Source of the DNA: Arthrobacter jiangjiafuii
GTDB taxonomy: Bacteria > Actinomycetota > Actinomycetes > Actinomycetales > Micrococcaceae
Reading direction: 5' to 3'
DNA length: 64,000 nt
Assembly (NCBI RefSeq): GCF_018622995.1
Contig: NZ_CP076022.1
Coordinates: 2,790,001-2,854,000 of the forward strand
The notes under the pieces: model-generated
Told to the model about the DNA's origin: nothing
Databases searched by the model: none
What the model saw: the letters and a program-made list of their open reading frames with translations, nothing else
Shown here: positions 57,765 through 64,000 of the stretch, piece after piece
Layout of the letters: every line of letters starts with the position of its first letter
Numbering within the stretch: position 1 is the stretch's first letter
Position numbers and translations under genes: made by a program

Positions 57765-57781
57765 AAGTAGTATGTCTACTT
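57765..57781. promoter_or_regulatory. palindromic candidate operator upstream of treXYZ
   Basis: AAGTAG-5-CTACTT is a perfect 6+6 bp inverted repeat with 5-bp spacer, 37 bp before the treX ATG in an AT-rich gap. A LacI/GntR-sized site is possible; the regulator is not identified. Confidence 0.4.
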
Positions 57782-57809
57782 ACTTTTCTACCTCAGAGTT
57801 CCTCCAGCA

Positions 57810-59348
57810 TTAAACGACGGGGATTGCTACCCCCGCATTACGGGCGTCCTGCAACGTCCTGATCACGGTGCGGATGGCGGCCGGCAACCTTGAAGGCTCC
57901 ACTGGTCCGGCCTGGGCGGCGAGTGTTCCGGACCGGCCGTGAAGACTGGCGGCCGCGGCGGCCAGCGCTGCATAGTGGCCCGGCACCGGCGCCTGCCCGG
58001 CGTCGTGGTTCCAGCGGTCCGTTGCCAGCAGCGCCCCGAGGATACCGGCCAGGGTGTCGCCGCTGCCGGCAGTGGCCAGCCAGGGCGTGGCTTCGGCCTG
58101 GCTGAAGGTTTCCCCGGTGGGGGCAGCGGCGAGCGTGGCCCAGCCTTTCAGCAGGACGGTAGCGCCCGTGAGTGCGGCAGCCCGCCGGGCGAAGCGCAGC
58201 GGGTCTGCTTCGATCCGGCTGCGGCTGACGTCCTCGCCGAGCCGCGACAGCAGGGCGGTGAGCTCGCCCGCATGCGGGGTCAGCACTACCTGCGGGCCCA
58301 GCCCGGGTTGCGCGTAGGCGATGGCATCGGCGTCGACGACGGCGGGAAGCCCGGAGGCCATGGCATCCAGGGCCCGCTGGCGCTGGTGTTCGTCGGTCCC
58401 GGCTCCCGGGCCGGCAACCCAGGCCTGCACCTGGGTGTCGGGGACGCTGCCGGTGCCGCAGACGGCTTCCGGATGCACGGAGTTGATGAGACGGCCCACC
58501 GGTTCCGGACCCAGATACCGGACCATGCCCAGCCCTGTGCTGAGGGCGGCTCCGGTCGCCAGGACAGCTGCTCCGGGATAGGTGACCGATCCGGCGGCTA
58601 TGCCCAAAACGCCGCGCGTGTACTTGTGGTCCGTACTGCGTGGAACCGGCAGCAGCGCCGCAAGGTCCGTTGGTTCCAGCCGGCGCAGGGCCGGTGCGGG
58701 GATGTTCCCCAGGCCAATGTCGACGCACTCGATGCGGCCGGCGGCCAGCGCCCCCGGCCCGGCCATCAGGCCGGTCTTTACCGCGCCGAAGGTGACGGTA
58801 AGGTCCGCGGTGACGTGGTCTCCGGGAGTCTCACCGGTGTCGGCATCCACGCCGCTGGGCAGGTCGCAGGCGATGACCAGCGGGCGGTGTTCCGCTGCAG
58901 CGAGGGTTTGCGCCAGCAGGGCAGCGGGACCGCGCAGCCCGCCCTTTCCGCCGGTGCCGAGGATTCCGTCCAGGACCACGTCGGCGGTGGTGCACAGCCG
59001 CAGGCAGGCATCGATGTCGTTGGACAGGCTTAGTGTCCTGCCGCCCCGGCGCCGGAACTCGGCCAGGGCACCGGGGTGCGCCGAGTCGGAGGTAAGGACG
59101 GCGCTAATGCCGGCACCACGGCCGGCGAGACGCGCAGCGGCATAGAGTGCGTCTCCGCCGTTGTTGCCGGCACCGGCCAGCACCGTCACGCGCGCCCCGT
59201 ACAGGGACCCGCGGCGGGACTGGAGTTCGCGGACAGTGCCCGCATAGAGTCCGTACGCAGCCTTCTGCATGAGCGCGTGACCCTGTCCGGCGTCGAGCAA
59301 CGGCTTTTCCGTGGCCCGCACAGCGGTGCCGGAGTACGCACTGATCAT
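57810..59348 (-). CDS. nnr: bifunctional NAD(P)H-hydrate epimerase/ADP-dependent dehydratase
   Basis: 512 residues. Repairs hydrated NAD(P)H. The N-terminal YjeF_N epimerase (1-210) has ATEKPLLDAG, VTVLAGAGNNGGDALYAA and PLVIACDLPSGVDADTG. The C-terminal dehydratase (about 225-500) has HKYTRGVLGIAAGS, VLTPHAGELTALL and ATAGSGDTLAGILGALLA. Fusion of both domains is the common bacterial form. acpS lies 9 bp upstream on the same strand. Confidence 0.95.
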   Translation of the reverse strand: MISAYSGTAVRATEKPLLDAGQGHALMQKAAYGLYAGTVRELQSRRGSLYGARVTVLAGAGNNGGDALYAAARLAGRGAGISAVLTSDSAHPGALAEFRRRGGRTLSLSNDIDACLRLCTTADVVLDGILGTGGKGGLRGPAALLAQTLAAAEHRPLVIACDLPSGVDADTGETPGDHVTADLTVTFGAVKTGLMAGPGALAAGRIECVDIGLGNIPAPALRRLEPTDLAALLPVPRSTDHKYTRGVLGIAAGSVTYPGAAVLATGAALSTGLGMVRYLGPEPVGRLINSVHPEAVCGTGSVPDTQVQAWVAGPGAGTDEHQRQRALDAMASGLPAVVDADAIAYAQPGLGPQVVLTPHAGELTALLSRLGEDVSRSRIEADPLRFARRAAALTGATVLLKGWATLAAAPTGETFSQAEATPWLATAGSGDTLAGILGALLATDRWNHDAGQAPVPGHYAALAAAAASLHGRSGTLAAQAGPVEPSRLPAAIRTVIRTLQDARNAGVAIPVV

Positions 59349-59357
59349 GCTTTCAGA

Positions 59358-59708
59358 CTAGCCCTCAGCGACCACCATGGCAGTGGCGACGTCGCCGTCA
59401 TGGCTCAGCGACAGGTGCCAGGTGCGCACGCCCTTGGCCTCGGCTGCCGCGGCAACCGTGCCGCGCACGCTCACCAGTGGCGCGCCAGCGGCGTCGAGGT
59501 CCACCTGGCAGTCCTGCCAGTTCATGCCTGCCGGTGCTCCCAGCGCCTTGGCTACCGCCTCTTTGGCGGCGAATCGGGCGGCGAGGGACCGCAGGTTCAG
59601 TTCACGTTCGGCCGGAACGAACAGCCGGGCCCGCAGGCCCGGCGTCCGCTCCAGCTGGCGTCCGAAACGCGGCACGTCCACCACGTCGACGCCGATTCCG
59701 ATAATCAC
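59358..59708 (-). CDS. acpS: holo-[acyl-carrier-protein] synthase
   Basis: 116 residues. Transfers phosphopantetheine from CoA to ACP. The Mg-binding residues are in [14 protein letters not shown] and [12 protein letters not shown], and the C-terminal [16 protein letters not shown] is typical. It lies 2 bp after the glmS stop and 9 bp before nnr, so glmS-acpS-nnr is probably one transcript, an arrangement usual in actinobacteria. Confidence 0.95.
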   Translation of the reverse strand: MIIGIGVDVVDVPRFGRQLERTPGLRARLFVPAERELNLRSLAARFAAKEAVAKALGAPAGMNWQDCQVDLDAAGAPLVSVRGTVAAAAEAKGVRTWHLSLSHDGDVATAMVVAEG

Positions 59709-59710
59709 CG

Positions 59711-61594
59711 TTATTCGACGGTGACGGACTTGGCGAGGTTGCGCGGCTGGTCAACGTCGAAGCCCTTGGCCGTGGCCAGCGCGCAGGCGAAGATCTGCAG
59801 CGGAACCGTGGTCAGCAGCGGCGCCAGCAGCGTGGGCGTCTCGGGCACGTAGAAGACGTGCTCGGCGTAAGCCTTGACGGCGTCGTCGCCCTCTTCGGCG
59901 ATGACGATGGTCTTGGCGCCGCGTGCCCGGATTTCCTGGATGTTGGAGACCACCTTGGCGTGCAGGGAGTCACGGCCGCGCGGCGAAGGAACCACCACAA
60001 AGACGGGCTGGCCTTCCTCGATCAGCGCGATCGGGCCGTGCTTGAGCTCGCCGGCTGCGAAGCCCTCGGCATGGATGTAGGCCAGTTCCTTCAGTTTCAG
60101 GGCGCCTTCCATGGCCACCGGGAAACCGACATGGCGGCCCAGGAACAGCACGGACTTGGCGTCTGCCATGAGCTCGGCCAGTTCCTTGATCTGGTCCGAG
60201 GAATCCAACACCTGCTGGATCTTCGCCGGAACCTTGGCCAGGTCGGCCAGCATGTCCTTGATCTCGCCCTGGAACTTGTCTCCGCGCAGCTGGGCGAGGT
60301 ACAGGCCCAGCAGGTAGGCGGCGGTGATCTGGGCCAGGAAGGCCTTGGTGGAGGCCACTGCGATTTCCGGGCCGGCGTGGGTGTAGAGCACAGCGTCCGA
60401 TTCACGCGGGATGGTGGAACCGTTGGTGTTACAGATCGCCAGGACCTTGGCGCCCTGCTCCTTGGCGTAGCGGACGGCCATAAGCGTGTCCATGGTCTCG
60501 CCGGACTGGGAAATGGCGACGATCAGCGTGTGTTCGTCGACGATCGGATCGCGGTAGCGGAACTCGTGGCTGAGTTCGACTTCCACCGGGATCCGGCACC
60601 AGTGCTCGATGGCGTACTTGGCAACCTGGCCGGCGTAGGCGGAGGTGCCACAGGCCAGGACCATGATCTTGTTGATCGATTTCAGGTCTTCGGGGTCAAT
60701 GCGCAGCTCGTCCAGCGTCAGCCGGCCCTCAATATCGGAGCGGCCCAGCAACGTATCGCCCACGGCCTGCGGCTGGTCGTTGATTTCCTTCTCCATGAAG
60801 GAGGGGTATCCGCCCTTTTCCGCGGCGGCGGCATCCCAATCGACCTTGAACTCGGTGCCCTGGGCAGGGTTGCCGTAGAAGTCGGTGATCTCGACCAGCT
60901 CGGGGGTGATGGTGACGATCTGGTCCTGGCCCAGTTCAACTGCGCGCCGGGTGAAGTCGATGAACCCGGAGACGTCGGAGCCCAGGAAGTTCTCTCCGTC
61001 GCCCAGTCCAACGACGAGCGGGGAGTTGCGGCGGGCGGCGACGACGACGTCGGGGGAATCGGCGTGGATGGCCAGCAGCGTGAACGCGCCTTCGAGGCGG
61101 CGGCAGGCCAGCTGCATGGAGACGGCCAGGTCTCCCCCGCCTTCGCCGCGGTAAACCGAAGCCAGCAGGGCAGCTGCCACCTCGGTGTCCGTTTCGGAAA
61201 TGAAGACTGCACCGGTTTCAAGGAGTTCGGCCTTGAGTTCGGCGAAGTTCTCGATGATTCCGTTATGGATCACCGCAAGGCGGCCGTCGTCTGCCAGATG
61301 CGGATGGGCGTTCTCGTCGGTGGGGCCGCCGTGCGTCGCCCATCGGGTGTGGCCGATTCCGGTGGTGGCTGCGGGCAGCGGGGCGGCGGCAAGTTCTGCG
61401 GTGAGGTTGGCCAGCTTGCCCGACTTCTTCCGAGACTCGATGCCCGCGTCCGTCAGCACAGCTACCCCGGCGGAGTCGTAGCCGCGGTATTCCAGCCTGC
61501 GCAGTCCTTCCATGACGACATCCAGCGCACCATGCTCATGACTCTCGGCGGCGGCACTGGGGCGGCGGCCTGCATATCCAACAATTCCACACAT
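59711..61594 (-). CDS. glmS: glutamine-fructose-6-phosphate aminotransferase (isomerising)
   Basis: 627 residues. First step of UDP-GlcNAc synthesis: fructose-6-P plus glutamine gives glucosamine-6-P. The N-terminal nucleophile is C2 in MCGIVGYAG, with [16 protein letters not shown] for glutamine binding. Two SIS domains follow ([16 protein letters not shown] and [30 protein letters not shown]), and the C-terminus is NLAKSVTVE. The ATG at 61594 is fixed by the required Cys at position 2; the frame open upstream is not used. No glmS ribozyme is visible in the 119-bp divergent gap to coaA. Confidence 0.97.
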   Translation of the reverse strand: MCGIVGYAGRRPSAAAESHEHGALDVVMEGLRRLEYRGYDSAGVAVLTDAGIESRKKSGKLANLTAELAAAPLPAATTGIGHTRWATHGGPTDENAHPHLADDGRLAVIHNGIIENFAELKAELLETGAVFISETDTEVAAALLASVYRGEGGGDLAVSMQLACRRLEGAFTLLAIHADSPDVVVAARRNSPLVVGLGDGENFLGSDVSGFIDFTRRAVELGQDQIVTITPELVEITDFYGNPAQGTEFKVDWDAAAAEKGGYPSFMEKEINDQPQAVGDTLLGRSDIEGRLTLDELRIDPEDLKSINKIMVLACGTSAYAGQVAKYAIEHWCRIPVEVELSHEFRYRDPIVDEHTLIVAISQSGETMDTLMAVRYAKEQGAKVLAICNTNGSTIPRESDAVLYTHAGPEIAVASTKAFLAQITAAYLLGLYLAQLRGDKFQGEIKDMLADLAKVPAKIQQVLDSSDQIKELAELMADAKSVLFLGRHVGFPVAMEGALKLKELAYIHAEGFAAGELKHGPIALIEEGQPVFVVVPSPRGRDSLHAKVVSNIQEIRARGAKTIVIAEEGDDAVKAYAEHVFYVPETPTLLAPLLTTVPLQIFACALATAKGFDVDQPRNLAKSVTVE

Positions 61595-61713
61595 ACGGCT
61601 AAGACTACCGGGAAGTACCGGCCCACCGCCAAAACACCACTTGCTTCCCAGGGCCTGTTTTGCGCTCCGGTGCGGCGTTTGGGATTGGGTGGGCGGCAGG
61701 GCAGAATCGTAAA

Positions 61714-62718
61714 GTGACAGACCGGACATCAAAGGCAGGCTTGAATCCAGTGGCCAAGGGCTCATCGGCAAACGGAGCCGACAGCGGCTTCAGCCCGTTC
61801 GTGGAACTGGACCGGCAAACGTGGTCCCGGCTCTCCAACGAAATCCGGTCCCCACTGAACCAGGACGACATCCTGCGGCTCAGGGGACTGGGCGAGAAAC
61901 TGAACCTGGATGAGGTGCGCGAGGTCTACCTGCCACTCTCACGCCTGCTGAACCTCTACGTTGCCGCCGCGGGCCAGCTGCACAGTGCCACCACCACCTT
62001 CCTGGGCGAGAAAACCACCCGCACACCGTTTGTGATCGGTGTTGCAGGTTCGGTGGCTGTGGGGAAGTCGACGACGGCGCGCGTGCTGAGGGAGATGTTG
62101 CGCCGCTGGCCGGACACCCCGAACGTGGAATTGATCACGACTGACGGATTCCTCTATCCCAATGCCGAACTGAAGCGCCGCGGGCTGATGGACCGGAAGG
62201 GTTTCCCGGAGTCCTATGACCGCCGGGCGCTGCTCCGCTTCGTAAGCGCTGTGAAGAGCGGGGCCGAGGAAGTCCGGGCGCCGCGGTACTCACACCTCAC
62301 CTACGACATTCTGCCGGACGCCGAAATCGTGGTCCGGCGTCCCGACGTCCTGATCGTCGAGGGGCTGAATGTGCTGGCACCAGCCCGTACCCGGGCCGAT
62401 GGCCGGGCCGGGCTGGCGCTGAGTGACTTCTTCGACTTCTCCATCTACGTGGACGCGCGGACCTCCTACATTGAGGAATGGTATGTCCAGCGCTTCATGT
62501 CACTCCGCGGCGGCGCATTCGCTGATCCGGAGTCCTACTTCCACCGCTATGCCGGGCTGACCGACGAGCAGGCACGGGCAACCGCCCTGGATATCTGGAA
62601 GCGCATCAACGAGCCCAACCTGGTCACCAATGTCCTCCCCACGCGGGGACGCGCCCAGCTGGTGCTGACCAAGGACGCGGATCATTCGGTGACGCGCATG
62701 CTGCTGCGCAAGACCTAG
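61714..62718 (+). CDS. coaA: pantothenate kinase type I
   Basis: 334 residues from the GTG at 61714. First step of CoA synthesis. It begins [14 protein letters not shown], has the P-loop [17 protein letters not shown], then [27 protein letters not shown] and VIVEGLNVL, and ends with the [21 protein letters not shown] block. It is divergent from glmS and convergent with glmM. Confidence 0.95.
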   Translation: MTDRTSKAGLNPVAKGSSANGADSGFSPFVELDRQTWSRLSNEIRSPLNQDDILRLRGLGEKLNLDEVREVYLPLSRLLNLYVAAAGQLHSATTTFLGEKTTRTPFVIGVAGSVAVGKSTTARVLREMLRRWPDTPNVELITTDGFLYPNAELKRRGLMDRKGFPESYDRRALLRFVSAVKSGAEEVRAPRYSHLTYDILPDAEIVVRRPDVLIVEGLNVLAPARTRADGRAGLALSDFFDFSIYVDARTSYIEEWYVQRFMSLRGGAFADPESYFHRYAGLTDEQARATALDIWKRINEPNLVTNVLPTRGRAQLVLTKDADHSVTRMLLRKT

Positions 62719-62723
62719 GGCGG

Positions 62724-62741
62724 CCTCCCGGCCCAGGGAGG
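62724..62741. terminator. small hairpin between convergent coaA and glmM
   Basis: CCTCCC-6-GGGAGG fills the 24-bp gap between the two stops. The symmetric position suggests a shared terminator, though no T-run is present. Confidence 0.5.
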
Positions 62742-62742
62742 A

Positions 62743-64000
62743 TCAGACCTTGGCGGAGGGCTCCAGCGCGAGATGGTTCTCCACCGTCTCGGCGAGCTTC
62801 TCAGCAACCGAGGCAGCGGTTTCCATATCCGCTGCCTCCACCATCACGCGTACCAGCGGCTCGGTGCCCGAGGGACGCAGCAGCACCCGGCCGGTCTCTC
62901 CCAGAATGGCCTGCGCATCAACAACGGCCTGCCGGACGGCCTCGTTGGTGCCCGCCGCTGCCTTGTCGACGCCCTTCACATTGATCAGGACCTGGGGCAG
63001 CTTGTTCATGATGCCTGCCAGTTCCTTGAGGCTGCGCCCGGTCCGCTTGACCTGCGCGGCCAGTTGGAGGCCGGTCAGGACGCCGTCACCGGTCGTGGCG
63101 TACTCGGAGAAGATCACGTGGCCTGACTGCTCGCCACCCAGGCTGTAAGCGCCTTCGCGCATGGCCTCCAGGACGTACCGGTCCCCCACCCCGGTCTCGC
63201 GGATACTGACGCCGGCCTCACGCAGGGCAAGCTTCAGGCCCAAGTTGCTCATGACCGTGGCAACAAGGGTGTCGTCCTTGAGCTGCCCGGCCGATTTCAT
63301 AGCCACTGCCATGATCGCCATGATCTGGTCGCCGTCGACGATGGTTCCCTCGTGGTCAACGGCGAGGCAGCGGTCGGCGTCCCCGTCGTGGGCGACGCCC
63401 AGGTCGGCGCCGTGCTCCAGCACGGCTGCCTGCAGCATTTCCAGGTGCGTGGAGCCGCAGCCCTCGTTGATGTTCAGTCCGTCCGGTTCGGCGCCGATGA
63501 CCACTACCTCGGCCCCGGCGTCGGCAAAGACCTGCGGCGAGCAGCCGCTGGCTGCGCCGTGCGCGCAGTCCAGGACCACTTTCAGGCCCTCCAGCCGGTT
63601 CGGCAGCGTCTGCAGCAGGTGGATGATGTAGCGGTCCTCCGCGTCGGCGAAGCGGTGGATCCTGCCCACATCTGCGCCGGTGGGCCGCAGGCGTGGCAGC
63701 GCCATTTCACGCTCGATGTCGTCTTCGGCCGCGTCATCCAGCTTCTGTCCACCGCGGGCCAGGAATTTGATGCCGTTGTCAGGTGCCGCGTTATGCGAGG
63801 CGGAGATCATGACCCCGAAATCCGCGTCGAGGTCCGCGACAAGGAAGGCAGCGGCCGGGGTGGGAAGCACTCCGGCATCAAAGACGTCCACGCCGGAGCT
63901 GGCAAGGCCCGCTTCAACGGCTGCGGAGATGAAGTGCCCGCTGATACGAGGGTCCCGTGCAACGACTGCTACCGGTCGCCGGCCGTCCTGCACACGCCGG
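62743..64000 (-). CDS. glmM: phosphoglucosamine mutase, N-terminus cut by window end
   Basis: About 418 residues visible; the first 30 or so lie beyond base 64000. Converts glucosamine-6-P to glucosamine-1-P, following GlmS. The phosphoserine loop is [16 protein letters not shown], the metal-binding loop is [12 protein letters not shown], the sugar-binding loop is [10 protein letters not shown], and the phosphate-binding loop is [15 protein letters not shown]. The frame continues through the window edge, so the GTG near 63993 is internal, not the start. Confidence 0.95.
   Translation of the reverse strand, partial: RRVQDGRRPVAVVARDPRISGHFISAAVEAGLASSGVDVFDAGVLPTPAAAFLVADLDADFGVMISASHNAAPDNGIKFLARGGQKLDDAAEDDIEREMALPRLRPTGADVGRIHRFADAEDRYIIHLLQTLPNRLEGLKVVLDCAHGAASGCSPQVFADAGAEVVVIGAEPDGLNINEGCGSTHLEMLQAAVLEHGADLGVAHDGDADRCLAVDHEGTIVDGDQIMAIMAVAMKSAGQLKDDTLVATVMSNLGLKLALREAGVSIRETGVGDRYVLEAMREGAYSLGGEQSGHVIFSEYATTGDGVLTGLQLAAQVKRTGRSLKELAGIMNKLPQVLINVKGVDKAAAGTNEAVRQAVVDAQAILGETGRVLLRPSGTEPLVRVMVEAADMETAASVAEKLAETVENHLALEPSAKV

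Noticed and set aside
59711-61713. A glmS ribozyme or other riboswitch upstream of glmS.
   Set aside because: The gap to coaA is only 119 bp, and no glmS-ribozyme core or known riboswitch pattern could be recognised; the ribozyme is a Firmicutes feature.
59858-61717. A 619-codon open frame on the plus strand across glmS.
   Set aside because: It is the antisense shadow of glmS. The composition is typical of high-GC antisense frames and no protein family is recognisable, while glmS motifs are all present on the other strand.

Overview
This window is a 64 kb stretch of a high-GC actinobacterial chromosome. Gene content and order point to the Micrococcaceae, most likely an Arthrobacter-like genus. 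The supporting features are a complete treXYZ trehalose operon, a DUF222-HNH gene, a Nudix/BadF/MFS cluster, the SURF1-DUF3817-guaA order, a groS-groL pair under HrcA operators, and the fmdB-fthC-galU-rimJ-glpR/sepX neighbourhood that mycobacteria also carry. The region is almost entirely housekeeping DNA. Genes are densely packed, with many ATGA or GTGNNTGA overlaps. No tRNA, rRNA, CRISPR array, prophage or plasmid-type region was found. The only mobile element is one intact IS481-family insertion.

Layout. At 1-5.1 kb are the start of ychF, ispH, a membrane protein, xseA/xseB and an AlaA-type aminotransferase. At 5.1-8.8 kb is an OpuC-type quaternary-amine osmoprotectant ABC operon. At 8.9-15.7 kb are a Nudix hydrolase, a BadF/GlcNAc-kinase-like ATPase, an MFS transporter divergent from an Lrp/AsnC regulator, the IS481 element, a phosphotransferase and a GlpR/SepX-like cell-division membrane protein. 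At 15.7-19.2 kb are rimJ-like GNAT and galU, then divergently fthC, an FmdB/Ruc-like zinc-ribbon protein behind a CIRCE operator, and a SAF-domain protein. At 19.3-23.6 kb is a two-gene unit: a 1323-aa DUF4011 helicase-like/nuclease-like protein with degenerate ATPase motifs, and a small partner. At 23.6-31.8 kb is purine and glycerol metabolism (guaA, guaB3, guaB, glpD, a lone PTS IIA) plus SURF1 and DUF3817. At 31.8-36.4 kb are an OafA-type acyltransferase and groL/groS with two CIRCE elements. At 36.3-40.3 kb is an iron-siderophore ABC operon (Ycl type) behind a DtxR/IdeR-type iron box. At 40.3-46.4 kb are a MalY/PatB-type lyase, a THUMP-like methyltransferase, a shikimate-dehydrogenase-like protein, a YbdK-type ligase and the DUF222-HNH protein. 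At 46.3-51.4 kb are the t6A/alanine-racemase operon (alr-tsaE-tsaB-rimI-tsaD) and an aldo/keto reductase. At 51.4-57.8 kb is treX-treY-treZ. At 57.8-64 kb are nnr (NADHX repair), acpS, glmS, coaA and glmM (cut by the window end).

Functional themes. Osmotic stress is served twice, by OpuC uptake and TreXYZ synthesis. Heat and protein-folding stress is linked by three CIRCE sites, two at groS and one at the fmdB/Ruc-like gene, so one repressor (HrcA) probably controls both loci. Cell-envelope precursor supply is represented by glmS, glmM, galU and alr. The most interesting points are: the Walker-degenerate helicase-like protein; an orphan GlpR/SepX with no glp/moeA between galU and rimJ; the CIRCE at fmdB; a terminator hairpin between groS and groL; and the IS481 copy, which carries a 16-bp stem over its own ribosome binding site and landed in a 3-bp gap between two convergent stop codons. 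I found no clearly new multi-gene defence or biosynthetic system. All calls come from reading the sequence and from memory of protein families; no database search was run.
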